Of a stretch of DNA of 64,000 bases, positions 49,795-57,893 are shown piece by piece (the stretch's first letter is position 1; each line of letters starts with the position of its first letter). The stretch comes from Halomonas denitrificans (GTDB lineage: Bacteria; Pseudomonadota; Gammaproteobacteria; Pseudomonadales; Halomonadaceae): the NCBI RefSeq assembly GCF_003056305.1, contig NZ_PYVX01000006.1, forward strand, positions 1 to 64,000. The letters run 5' to 3'. The notes under the pieces were generated by a model, which worked only from the letters and a program-made list of their open reading frames with translations, ran no database searches and had not been told where the DNA came from. Made by a program: the position numbers and the translations under genes.

Positions 49795-50910
49795 TTAGCT
49801 CACCACCTGGCTGGCCTCCTGGCTTCTCAGGCCGAACGCCTCCGCCACTGCCGCATGGGTGATCCGGCCGTCGTGGACATTGAGTCCCGCCAGGAAATGG
49901 GGGTCATCGGCCAGCGCCTGCCGCCAACCCTTGTCGGCGAGCGCGATGATGTAGGGCAAGGTGGCATTGGTCAGCGCCTGGGTAGAGGTGCGAGCCACGG
50001 CACCGGGCATGTTCGCCACGCAATAGTGCACCACGCCATCGACCAGGTAGGTCGGCTCAGCATGGGTCGTCGCCTGGCTGGTGGCGAAACAGCCGCCCTG
50101 ATCGATGGCCACATCCACCAGCACACTCCCCGGCTTCATGTCGGCCAGCATCTCGCGGGTGATCAGCTTGGGCGCCGCCGCCCCCGGCACCAGCACGGCA
50201 CCGATGACCAGATCGGACTCCCTCACCACCTGCTCCAGCGCATCGGCGGTGGAATAGACCGTCTTCATGCGCCCCTGATAGCGATCATCGAGCTGCTCGA
50301 GGCGCGGGATGGAAGTGTCCAGCACGGTGACCTCCGCCCCCAGTCCCAGGGCCATTCGCGCGGCATTCTCGCCGACCACGCCCCCACCGATCACCGCCAC
50401 CCTAGCCGGCGCGACCCCCGGCACCCCGGGCAGCAGGATACCGGCGCCGCCCTGAGCCTTCTCCAGGCTGTGGGCGCCGGCCTGCACCGCCATGCGCCCG
50501 GCCACGGTGCTCATCGGCGCCAGCAGCGGCAGCCCGCCTTGACGATCGGTGATGGTCTCGTAGGCGATGCAGGTGGCCCCACTCTCCATCAGCCCCTGGG
50601 TGAGGCGCTCCTCGGCCGCCAGGTGCAGATAGGTGAAAAGCGTCTGGCCGGCGGACAGGCGGGCCACTTCCTCCGGCTGAGGCTCCTTGACCTTGAGGAT
50701 CAGCTCGGCGTCTCGCCATAGCGCCTCCACGTCGTGCTCGATCCGCGCCCCGGCCGCCTCGAAGGCCGCATCCGGAAAGCCCGCGCCGTCCCCGGCGCCG
50801 GCCTGAAGCGTCACGTGGTGGCCACGACCGGCCAGTTCACGGGCCCCGGAGGGGGTCAGGGCCACACGGTACTCATGATTCTTGATTTCCTTCGGGACGG
50901 CGATGTGCAT
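49795..50910 (-). CDS. ald: Alanine dehydrogenase
   Basis: Ald reversibly deaminates L-alanine to pyruvate and ammonia with NAD+. The 371-residue protein starts [22 protein letters not shown] (in part: [16 protein letters not shown]), with catalytic Lys in ILKVKEPQ, His in YLHLA, and the Rossmann motif [18 protein letters not shown] precedes the ATG. It is divergent from cofG and shares a 297-bp control region. A role recycling alanine from a beta-alanine:pyruvate aminotransferase would connect it to the pyrimidine genes; that is inference. Confidence 0.95.
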   Translation of the reverse strand: MHIAVPKEIKNHEYRVALTPSGARELAGRGHHVTLQAGAGDGAGFPDAAFEAAGARIEHDVEALWRDAELILKVKEPQPEEVARLSAGQTLFTYLHLAAEERLTQGLMESGATCIAYETITDRQGGLPLLAPMSTVAGRMAVQAGAHSLEKAQGGAGILLPGVPGVAPARVAVIGGGVVGENAARMALGLGAEVTVLDTSIPRLEQLDDRYQGRMKTVYSTADALEQVVRESDLVIGAVLVPGAAAPKLITREMLADMKPGSVLVDVAIDQGGCFATSQATTHAEPTYLVDGVVHYCVANMPGAVARTSTQALTNATLPYIIALADKGWRQALADDPHFLAGLNVHDGRITHAAVAEAFGLRSQEASQVVS

Positions 50911-50976
50911 ATGCGCTCCTTGTTGTCGTTATTGACGGGCAGGTTGCCGACCTCAGCCTGAGCCCGACCACCACGG

Positions 50977-51000
50977 GATTAAACCCATGAATCGTTAATC
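50977..51000. promoter_or_regulatory. Inverted repeat upstream of ald
   Basis: GATTAA and TTAATC form perfect 6-bp arms separated by 12 bp, 67-90 bp upstream of the ald start. It could be an operator for an alanine-responsive regulator; no regulator of that type lies in the window. Confidence 0.3.
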
Positions 51001-51087
51001 TCATGACAGCAAACGCTTACCTTTCCACAGCCCATCGCCCGCAAGACCCGCCGCCGTTCGACCACGAAGGGGACCGCCCAAAAAAGT

Positions 51088-51103
51088 TTGACCAAGTGGA
51101 AAA
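51088..51103. promoter_or_regulatory. RutR-like operator 1 (overlaps the cofG -35)
   Basis: The left arm and centre read TTGACCAAGTGG, matching the RutR consensus TTGACCA-NN-TGGTCAA up to TGG; the last four bases differ (AAAA instead of TCAA or the mirror TAAA). The site covers the TTGACC -35 of the candidate cofG promoter. Confidence 0.5.
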
Positions 51104-51117
51104 AAATGCTCTAGATT
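51088..51117 (+). promoter_or_regulatory. Candidate promoter of the cof operon
   Basis: TTGACC is followed by an 18-bp A-rich spacer and TAGATT. The start site would be near 51124, placing the perfect palindrome at 51122 directly over it, a typical repressor arrangement. A leader of about 85 bases precedes cofG. Confidence 0.55.
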
Positions 51118-51121
51118 GAAA

Positions 51122-51137
51122 TTTACCAGTTGGTAAA
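51122..51137. promoter_or_regulatory. RutR-like operator 2 (perfect palindrome)
   Basis: TTTACCA-GT-TGGTAAA has perfect 7-bp arms with a 2-bp centre. It differs from the RutR consensus TTGACCA-NN-TGGTCAA only at one symmetric position per arm. A RutR-type regulator is encoded about 12 kb downstream in this window, at the far end of the same gene set. Confidence 0.72.
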
Positions 51138-51207
51138 AACGCGAATCGCGGAAGGCCAGCCGGAACACCAAAAAAGCGCACAACAATAACAGGAGGCGCT
51201 GCTTATC

Positions 51208-52338
51208 ATGCTGACCCGTCGGCAGGCGTTGGCGCTGGAAACGGCGTCCGATAGCGAATTCCGTGCTCTCTCCGCTCGTGCAGCCCAGCTGCGTGACAAG
51301 CACTGGGGCGAGACGCTCACCTACTCCCGCAAGGTCTTCGTTCCGCTGACCAACATGTGTCGCGACGACTGTGGCTACTGCACCTTCGTGCAGAAGCCGG
51401 GCTCGGCTGCGGCCCGGGTGATGAATCCCGAAGAGGTCATGGCGGTGGTGCGCGAGGGCGAGCGACTGGGCTGCAAGGAGGTGCTGTTCAGCCTCGGCGA
51501 GAAGCCGGAGCTGCGCTATCCCGAGGCCCGGGAGGCCCTGGCGGCGCTGGGACACGACAGCATGATCGACTACCTCGCCGAGATGTGTGCCCGCGTGCTG
51601 GACGAGAGTTCGCTGCTGCCCCATGTCAATGCCGGCACCCTGTCGGACGCGGACGTGGCGAGGCTCAAGCCGGTCAGCGTCAGCATGGGCATGATGCTCG
51701 AGAACGTCAGCCGGCGCCTGCTGCAGCGAGGTGAGGCCCACTTCGCCTGCCCGGACAAGGTGCCCGTGCAGCGCCTGCGAACCCTGGAGCGTGCGGGCCG
51801 CCAGGGCGTGCCCTTCACCACCGGCATCCTCATCGGCATCGGCGAGACCTGGGCTGAGCGGGTCGACAGCCTGCAGGCCATCAACGACCTGCACCGCCGC
51901 TACGGCCATATCCAGGAAGTCATCGTCCAGAATTTTCGCGCCAAACCCGGCACGGCCATGGCTGGCCACCCGGAGCCCAGTCTCGACGACATGGTGCGCA
52001 CCCTGGTGCTGGCCCGCCTGCTGCTGGACCCCTCGATCAGTCTTCAGGCCCCGCCCAATCTCGCGGAGCGCTTCGCGGCCTATATCGACGCCGGGATCAA
52101 CGACTGGGGAGGCATCTCGCCGGTCACCATCGATCACATCAATCCCGAGCGCGCCTGGCCCCAGATCGCCTCCCTGCGCCAGGCGACGGCCCGCTGCGGC
52201 TTCGGGCTCGAGGAGCGCCTGGCGGTCTACCCCCGTTACCTGAGGCAGTCACCGGAGCCGTTCTTCACCCCCTCCATCGCCTCTCGGCTATCCGGCATCG
52301 CCCGTGCCGATGGCCTGGCACTGCAGCAGTGCCACTGA
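51208..52338 (+). CDS. cofG: 7,8-didemethyl-8-hydroxy-5-deazariboflavin synthase subunit CofG (radical SAM)
   Basis: CofG, with CofH, builds FO, the deazaflavin chromophore of coenzyme F420, from tyrosine and the flavin precursor 5-amino-6-ribitylamino-uracil. The 376-residue protein has the radical SAM cluster motif C51-x3-C55-x2-C58 (CRDDCGYC) after KVFVPLTNM, and the CofG phrases EVLFSLGEKPE and GISPVTIDHINPE. AGGAGG lies 11 bases before the ATG. It is a stand-alone CofG, not the fused FbiC of actinobacteria. It is the first gene of the F420 operon, directly behind two RutR-like operators. Confidence 0.95.
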   Translation: MLTRRQALALETASDSEFRALSARAAQLRDKHWGETLTYSRKVFVPLTNMCRDDCGYCTFVQKPGSAAARVMNPEEVMAVVREGERLGCKEVLFSLGEKPELRYPEAREALAALGHDSMIDYLAEMCARVLDESSLLPHVNAGTLSDADVARLKPVSVSMGMMLENVSRRLLQRGEAHFACPDKVPVQRLRTLERAGRQGVPFTTGILIGIGETWAERVDSLQAINDLHRRYGHIQEVIVQNFRAKPGTAMAGHPEPSLDDMVRTLVLARLLLDPSISLQAPPNLAERFAAYIDAGINDWGGISPVTIDHINPERAWPQIASLRQATARCGFGLEERLAVYPRYLRQSPEPFFTPSIASRLSGIARADGLALQQCH

Positions 52339-52366
52339 CCCCATGCCTTTGAGCAGGAGTGCCTCC

Positions 52367-53575
52367 ATGAACAGCACAACCCTGAATCTCCACGCCCCTT
52401 TCCCCGCCGAGCTGTATCGGGCCGGCGTGGGAACCTCGACACGCCAGGTCCTGGAGCGAGTCCTGGGCGGGCAGGAGCTGAGCGAAGCCGATGCCGTCCG
52501 TCTGTTCGGTGTCGAGGGAGCCGAGCTCGATGCCCTGACCGCCACCGCGGACCGGCTGCGGGCACAACGGGTCGGCGATGCCGCCACCTTCGTGATCACC
52601 CGCAACATCAACTACACCAACGTCTGCTACATGGGCTGCCGCTTCTGCAACTTCGCCAAGCGCAAGGACGATGCGGACGCCGAGTTCTTCAATCTCAAGG
52701 AAATCACGCGGCGGGCCCAGGAGGCCTGGGACCGCGGGGCCACCGAGGTGTGCATCCAGGGCGGCTTGCACCCGGACATCCCGGGCCACTTCTATCGCGA
52801 CATGCTCAAGGCCATCAAGGGCGCCCTGCCGGACATGCACATCCATGCCTTCTCGCCCTTCGAGATCTGGTTCGGCGCCCGCAAGAGCCGTCTCGGCTAC
52901 GACGACTTCATCCGCGACCTGGTCGATCACGGCCTCGGATCCATGCCCGGCACCGCCGCGGAGATCCTCGATACCGAGATCCGCCAGCAGTTGACCCGCG
53001 ACAAGCTGACCACCGCCGAGTGGGTCGAGATCATCAAGACGGCTCACCGCCAGGGCCTGCCCACCACCTCAACCATCATGTACGGGCACATCGACGGGCC
53101 GGAGCACTGGGCCGCCCACCTGGCCCTGCTCCGCGAGATCCAGAAGGAGACCGGCGGCTTCACCGAGTTCGTGCCGCTGGGCTTCGTGCACTACAAGACC
53201 CCGCTGTTCCTGGAGCACGAAGGGGTCCGTCCGGGGCCCAGTCGTCTCGAGCATATCCGCATGCACGCGGTGGCCCGACTGATGCTGAACGGCTGGATCG
53301 ACAACATCCAGGCCTCCTGGGTCAAGCTGGGGCCCGACCTGGCCCGCGAGATGCTGGCCGCCGGCGTGAACGATCTCGGCGGCACCCTGATGAACGAGAG
53401 CATCTCCCGCGCCGCGGGCGGCGATCATGGTCAGGAGATGCGGCCCGACGACCTGGCCGGCATGATCCGCCAGATGGGCCGCCAGCCGGTGCGCCGCAAC
53501 ACCCTCTATCGGCATCTCGAGGTCGTCGATGCCCCGGCATCGCACCTGCCCCGGGTGGCGGGAGGCCTGGAATGA
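52367..53575 (+). CDS. cofH: 5-amino-6-(D-ribitylamino)uracil--L-tyrosine 4-hydroxyphenyl transferase CofH (radical SAM)
   Basis: CofH transfers the hydroxybenzyl unit of tyrosine to the ribityl-uracil, the step before CofG ring closure. The 402-residue protein has the cluster motif C87-x3-C91-x2-C94 (CYMGCRFC) following RNINYTNV, then FAKRKDDADAEFF, and IQGGLHPDIPG and STIMYGHIDGPEHW, all CofH signatures. The ATG at 52367 has AGGAG 7 bases upstream and follows cofG by 28 bp. Confidence 0.96.
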   Translation: MNSTTLNLHAPFPAELYRAGVGTSTRQVLERVLGGQELSEADAVRLFGVEGAELDALTATADRLRAQRVGDAATFVITRNINYTNVCYMGCRFCNFAKRKDDADAEFFNLKEITRRAQEAWDRGATEVCIQGGLHPDIPGHFYRDMLKAIKGALPDMHIHAFSPFEIWFGARKSRLGYDDFIRDLVDHGLGSMPGTAAEILDTEIRQQLTRDKLTTAEWVEIIKTAHRQGLPTTSTIMYGHIDGPEHWAAHLALLREIQKETGGFTEFVPLGFVHYKTPLFLEHEGVRPGPSRLEHIRMHAVARLMLNGWIDNIQASWVKLGPDLAREMLAAGVNDLGGTLMNESISRAAGGDHGQEMRPDDLAGMIRQMGRQPVRRNTLYRHLEVVDAPASHLPRVAGGLE

Positions 53576-54549
53576 ACGGGGGCCAGCCACGCATCACGCT
53601 GCTGGCCGGCGGCGTGGGGGGCGCCAAGCTCGCCGTCGGCCTGGCCGCCGTCTGCGCGCCGGAGCAGCTGACGGTGATCGGCAACGTGGCCGACGACCAG
53701 GAGTTCCATGGCCTGTGGGTCTCGCCGGACATCGACACCCTGACCTACAGCCTGGCCGGGCTCATCGACCGCGAGAAGGGCTGGGGCCTGGCCAACGAGA
53801 GCCACCGCGTGCTCGACGGCCTCGCACGGCTGGGCCGCGACACCTGGATGTACCTCGGGGACCAGGATCTTGCCACCCACATCTACCGCACCGAGCTGCG
53901 TCGCCAGGGGATGCGGCCGAGCGTCATCGCCCAGCGCATTGCCCAGCGCCTGGGCGTGACGCTCGACCTAGTGCTGCCCACCGATGACCGTCTGCAGACC
54001 CGGGTCAAGACACCGGCCGGCTGGCTGGCCTTCCAGGAGTATTTCGTGCGCGAGCAGTGCCGCCCCGAGGTCCTCGAGATCCACGTCGACGGCCTCGCCG
54101 AGGCTCGTCCGACGCCCGAGGCCCTGGCCGCCATCGAGCAGGCCGACCTGCTGCTGATCGCCCCGAGCAATCCCGTGGTCAGCATCGCCCCGATCCTGGA
54201 GATTCCCGGCATGCGCCAGGCCGTGGAGCGCAGCCGCGCCCGACGCATCGCGGTCTCGCCGCTGATCGGCGGGCGCACGGTCAAGGGCCCCGCCGACCGC
54301 ATGCTGGTCGCAGCCGGCGTCGCCTGCAGCAACCTGGGCGTGGCCGAGCGCTATGCCGGACTGATCGACGGCCTGGTGATCGACGCACAAGACGCTGACG
54401 ACGCCACCGCCCTGGCCAGGCGTGGCCTCGCGGTCAGGGTCACCGAGACCCTGATGCGCGATACGGCCGACAAGGCACGCCTGGCCCGGGAGGTCCTGGC
54501 GTTCGCCGGAGAGCCGCTCCCGCACGAGGAGGCCCCGTCATGTCTCTAG
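53572..54549 (+). CDS. cofD: 2-phospho-L-lactate (3-phosphoglycerate) transferase CofD
   Basis: CofD transfers the phospho-acid moiety from the GDP-activated donor to FO, giving F420-0 or an analogue. The 325-residue protein has the nucleotide-binding start LLAGGVGGAKLAVGL, the hallmark GNVADDQEFHGLWVSPDIDT (20 residues, about 38-57), and the C-terminal SPLIGGRTVKGPADRM. Start and cofH stop overlap (ATGA). It sits before cofC, which makes its donor. Confidence 0.95.
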   Translation: MNGGQPRITLLAGGVGGAKLAVGLAAVCAPEQLTVIGNVADDQEFHGLWVSPDIDTLTYSLAGLIDREKGWGLANESHRVLDGLARLGRDTWMYLGDQDLATHIYRTELRRQGMRPSVIAQRIAQRLGVTLDLVLPTDDRLQTRVKTPAGWLAFQEYFVREQCRPEVLEIHVDGLAEARPTPEALAAIEQADLLLIAPSNPVVSIAPILEIPGMRQAVERSRARRIAVSPLIGGRTVKGPADRMLVAAGVACSNLGVAERYAGLIDGLVIDAQDADDATALARRGLAVRVTETLMRDTADKARLAREVLAFAGEPLPHEEAPSCL

Positions 54550-55253
54550 ACACCCTGATCGTCATCCCGGTCAAGGATTTCGGCGAGGCCAAGAGCCGTC
54601 TCGGCCAGGTCCTGGCCCCCGATCGCCGCTCGGCGCTGGCGCGCCGACTGTGCGAGCGCACCCTGGCCTTCTTTCGCCAGCGCCTGCCCGAGCATGACCT
54701 GCTCGTGGTCACCGCTTCATCGACCATCGCCGATCTGGCGCGCCGCTACGATGCCAGCGTGCTGATGGAACCCCGTCCGCGGGGACTCTCCGCCGCGGCC
54801 ACCCTGGCCGCCGAATGGAGCCGCCGGCAAGGCTATGCGGCCCAGCTGCTGATCCCGGCGGATATCGCCCATCTCGACGAGGCCGAACTGCGTCAGCTGC
54901 TCGACGCCCCGCGGCCCGGGCCTTCGGTGCTGATCTGCCCGGCCAGCGACGGCGGCACCAACGCCCTGCTGACCACGCCTCCCGACGTGCTGCCGTTCCA
55001 CTTCGGGAGGAACTCGAGCGAGGCACATCGCCAGGCGGCACAGCAGCAGGGCGTGCCCTGCCGGATGCTGGACCTCGAACATCTTCGCTTCGACCTCGAT
55101 ACCCCCGAGGACCTCGACACCCTGGACTCTCTCGTTCGTCAACGCAGCGGCGACGCGCCGCAGGAGCTGGTGAAGCTATGGAATCTCTGCTCGACACGCC
55201 ACCCGACCCCATCCTCGATGACGCCCTGGGCCACCTGGCTGACGATCCCGTGA
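54540..55253 (+). CDS. cofC: Phospholactate/phosphoglycerate guanylyltransferase CofC
   Basis: CofC activates 2-phospholactate, phosphoenolpyruvate or 3-phosphoglycerate with GTP to form the CofD donor. The 237-residue protein has a nucleotidyltransferase N-terminus ([20 protein letters not shown]) and family motifs [10 protein letters not shown] and SDGGTNALL...FHFGRNS. It overlaps cofD by 10 bp. Its last 25 codons run into cofE (76-bp overlap) and look atypical (Trp/Ser/Thr/Pro-rich). Which 3-carbon acid it uses cannot be read with certainty. Confidence 0.92.
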   Translation: MSLDTLIVIPVKDFGEAKSRLGQVLAPDRRSALARRLCERTLAFFRQRLPEHDLLVVTASSTIADLARRYDASVLMEPRPRGLSAAATLAAEWSRRQGYAAQLLIPADIAHLDEAELRQLLDAPRPGPSVLICPASDGGTNALLTTPPDVLPFHFGRNSSEAHRQAAQQQGVPCRMLDLEHLRFDLDTPEDLDTLDSLVRQRSGDAPQELVKLWNLCSTRHPTPSSMTPWATWLTIP

Positions 55254-56035
55254 GCTCGCCCTGCCACGCCGACGTCACCATCGGGACGGTGCCCGGCATC
55301 CCCGACATCGTGCCGGGGGACGATCTGGCGCAGATCCTGATCGAGACGCTGTCGCGTCGTGGCCAGTCGCTGCGGGACGGCGACATCCTGGTGGTCGCCC
55401 ACAAGGTGATCTCCAAGGCCGAGGGGCAGGTCGTGGCCCTGGCCGATATCACCCCGAGCGCCGAGGCCGAGGAGCTGGGCCGCCAGGTCAACAAGGACCC
55501 GCGCAAGGTCGAGGCGATCCTGCGCGAGTCGACCCGGGTGGTGCGGGCCGTGAAGCGACCCGAGCAGGACGAGGGCACCCTCATCGCCGAGCATCGCCTG
55601 GGGTTCATCTGCGCCAACGCGGCGGTCGACGAGTCCAACGTCGGTGCCGAGGAGACCATTATCCTGCTGCCGAAGGATCCCGATGCCAGCGCCCTGCGAC
55701 TCTGCGAACGCCTCGAGGCGGCCTTCGGGGTACGCCTGGGCATCGTGGTCACCGACACCTTCGGCCGCCCCTGGCGCATGGGCCTGGTCAACGTGGCCAT
55801 CGGCCTGGCCCGGGTTCCGGCGCGCATCGACATGGTGGGCGAGCGCGACGCCTTCGGCCGCGTGCTGTCGGTGACTATGCCGGCCCTGGCCGACGAGCTG
55901 GCCGCGGCCTCGGGACTGGTGATGGGCAAGAGCGACAAGACGCCGGTCGTGCTGTTTCGCGGCATCGACTGGCACCCCTGCGAGAGTTCAGCGAACGAGC
56001 TGATAAGACCCCAACAAGAGGACCTGTTCCGATGA
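55178..56035 (+). CDS. cofE: Coenzyme F420-0:L-glutamate ligase CofE
   Basis: CofE adds the gamma-linked glutamate tail to F420-0 with GTP. The 285-residue protein has the key motifs [19 protein letters not shown] (about 68-86), the central [18 protein letters not shown], and [19 protein letters not shown] (about 191-209). It is the single-domain form: there is no C-terminal nitroreductase-like domain as in actinobacterial FbiB. The first 30 residues are a non-conserved extension lying over the end of cofC, so a downstream start is conceivable. It overlaps npdG by ATGA. Confidence 0.93.
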   Translation: MESLLDTPPDPILDDALGHLADDPVSSPCHADVTIGTVPGIPDIVPGDDLAQILIETLSRRGQSLRDGDILVVAHKVISKAEGQVVALADITPSAEAEELGRQVNKDPRKVEAILRESTRVVRAVKRPEQDEGTLIAEHRLGFICANAAVDESNVGAEETIILLPKDPDASALRLCERLEAAFGVRLGIVVTDTFGRPWRMGLVNVAIGLARVPARIDMVGERDAFGRVLSVTMPALADELAAASGLVMGKSDKTPVVLFRGIDWHPCESSANELIRPQQEDLFR

Positions 56036-56700
56036 GCATTGCAATTCTTGGTGGTACCGGCCCCCAGGGCCGAGGCCTGGCCCTGCGCTTCGCCCGCGCC
56101 GGCATGCCGGTGGTGATCGGCTCACGGGACGCCGAGCGCGCCCAGGCGACCGCCGACGAACTCCAGGCCAAGCTGTCCCCGGGGGCCGCGGCCATCGGGG
56201 GCCACGACCTGCGCGGGGCGGTGAGCGCCGCCGACGAGATGGTCATCCTCGCGGTGCCCTACGCGGCCCACGACGCCACCCTCGAGGCGATTCGCGACCT
56301 GCTGCCCGGCAAGATCCTGATCGACATCGTGGTACCGCTGGCCGATGGCGACCCGAAGAAGGTCGACATGCCCGCCGCCGGCTCGGCCACCGAGGCGGCC
56401 CAGGCCCTGCTCGGCGACGCCATCCCGGTGGTCGGCGCCCTGCACAACGTCTCGGCGACCACTCTCAACGACCTCGACCACGGCATCAACTGCGACGTGC
56501 TGGTGTGCGGCAACGACCTGGCCGCCAAGGAAGCGGTCATCGACCTGATTCGCAAGCTGGATGTGCAGGCCTACAACGCCGGGCCGGCCGTCAACGCCCG
56601 CTGCATCGAGGCCATCACCCCCATCCTGATCCGCCTCAACATCTCGAAGAAGGTGCCCTTTACCCATGCGGGCATTCGCATCTGGGCCCCCGGCGCCTGA
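56032..56700 (+). CDS. npdG: NADPH-dependent F420 reductase (F420:NADP+ oxidoreductase)
   Basis: This enzyme transfers hydride between NADPH and F420, here most likely making F420H2. The 222-residue protein has the N-terminal dinucleotide motif [20 protein letters not shown] (20 residues) and the NADPH-specific GSRDAERAQ after the second strand. It also has the F420-site phrase [13 protein letters not shown] and the terminal [14 protein letters not shown]. It is coupled to cofE by ATGA, so the cell makes the cofactor and its reductase together. Confidence 0.93.
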   Translation: MSIAILGGTGPQGRGLALRFARAGMPVVIGSRDAERAQATADELQAKLSPGAAAIGGHDLRGAVSAADEMVILAVPYAAHDATLEAIRDLLPGKILIDIVVPLADGDPKKVDMPAAGSATEAAQALLGDAIPVVGALHNVSATTLNDLDHGINCDVLVCGNDLAAKEAVIDLIRKLDVQAYNAGPAVNARCIEAITPILIRLNISKKVPFTHAGIRIWAPGA

Positions 56701-56755
56701 AGTGCCACGCACCGAGACGAGCAAGACCAACAATCACAACAGAAGGAACACCACG

Positions 56756-57760
56756 ATGGAATTCGGCATCTGTTTCAAGGGATTCGTCAGCCCCGACCGC
56801 GCCCGCAACCTGGTCAAGCAGGCCGAGGAGGCAGGCTTCGACTACTGCTGGTTCTACGATTCGCACATCCTCTGGCGCGAGTGCTACCCGGCCATCGCCA
56901 TGTGCATGGAACACACCACCCGGATGCGCTTCGCGCCCTGCGTCACCAATCCCAATGCCCGCGACTGGTCGTTGGCGGCCAGCCTCTTCGCCAGTCTGGC
57001 CAAGCAGAGTGGCGGGCGCTTCGACGTCGGCCTGGGCCGCGGCGATAGCTCCGTGCGGGTAATGGGCAAGAAGCCGGCCACTCTGGCCCGCGTGGCCGAG
57101 TTCACCCACAAGGTGAAGGCCATGGTGCGCGGGGAGGAAGTGATCTATGGCGAGTGCCCGGAACCGGTCAAGTTCCCCTGGGCAGATGGCTACGAGCTGC
57201 CGGTCCATATCGGCGCCTATGGTCCCAAGGCCCTCAAGACCGCCGGCGAGGTCGGCGATGGCGTGATCCTGCAGATCGGCGATCCCTACCTGGTCGAATG
57301 GCTCGGCAACCAGGCCGTCAAGGCGGGGGAAGAGGCCGGTCGCGACATGGCCGACTACAAGGTCATCGTCGCCGCCCCCGCCTATTTCGGTGACAAGGCC
57401 AGCTGTATCGAGTCCACCAAGTGGTTCCCGGCGATGGTCGGCAACCACGTGGCCGACATCGTGGAGAAATACGGTACCGACAGCGGCCTGGTGCCCAAGA
57501 GCCTCACCGACTACATCGAGAAGCGCAAGGGCTACGACTACTCCAAGCATGGCCAGAGCGACAACCCCTACCTCGACTTCATCACCCCGGAGATCGTCGA
57601 GAGCTTCTGCGTGCTGGGCCAGCCCGAGGACCACGTCACCAAGCTCAGCCATCTCAAGGAAGCGGGCATGACCCACTTCAATATCTACCTGGACAACGGC
57701 GACGAGGAAAACATCATCGCCCAGTACGGCGAGCACATCATCCCGCGCTTCCGCGACTGA
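56756..57760 (+). CDS. Luciferase-like (LLM) F420-dependent oxidoreductase, CPS_4043-like family
   Basis: This 334-residue TIM-barrel protein related to methylene-tetrahydromethanopterin reductase has EFGICFKGF, FDYCWFYDSHILWRECYPAI (20 residues), CVTNPNARDWS, DVGLGRGDSSVRVMG and HIGAYGPKALKTAGEVGDG. I place it in the TIGR03842 group from memory; its proteobacterial members often lie in dihydropyrimidinase operons. AGAAGGA precedes the ATG. Placed after the F420 genes and before an N-carbamoyl-beta-alanine amidohydrolase, it is the best candidate for an F420H2-dependent uracil/thymine reductase. FMN-dependent chemistry remains possible. Confidence 0.85.
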   Translation: MEFGICFKGFVSPDRARNLVKQAEEAGFDYCWFYDSHILWRECYPAIAMCMEHTTRMRFAPCVTNPNARDWSLAASLFASLAKQSGGRFDVGLGRGDSSVRVMGKKPATLARVAEFTHKVKAMVRGEEVIYGECPEPVKFPWADGYELPVHIGAYGPKALKTAGEVGDGVILQIGDPYLVEWLGNQAVKAGEEAGRDMADYKVIVAAPAYFGDKASCIESTKWFPAMVGNHVADIVEKYGTDSGLVPKSLTDYIEKRKGYDYSKHGQSDNPYLDFITPEIVESFCVLGQPEDHVTKLSHLKEAGMTHFNIYLDNGDEENIIAQYGEHIIPRFRD

Positions 57761-57768
57761 CCCCAGGT

Positions 57769-57791
57769 GGCCGGTGGCGATGCCACCGGCC
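57769..57791 (+). terminator. Intercistronic hairpin
   Basis: A 10-bp perfect stem GGCCGGTGGC / GCCACCGGCC with loop GAT starts 8 bp after the LLM stop, without a T-run. It may adjust expression between the F420 part and the downstream part of the operon. The 133-bp gap shows no clear promoter. Confidence 0.5.
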
Positions 57792-57893
57792 TCTACGCCA
57801 ACCCAAGATACGACGGGGCCAGCCTCTCCACAGGCCTGGCGGGGACCCCTGCGCCCTGTTCACGACTTAGGACCACATTTCGCGAGGCACATC

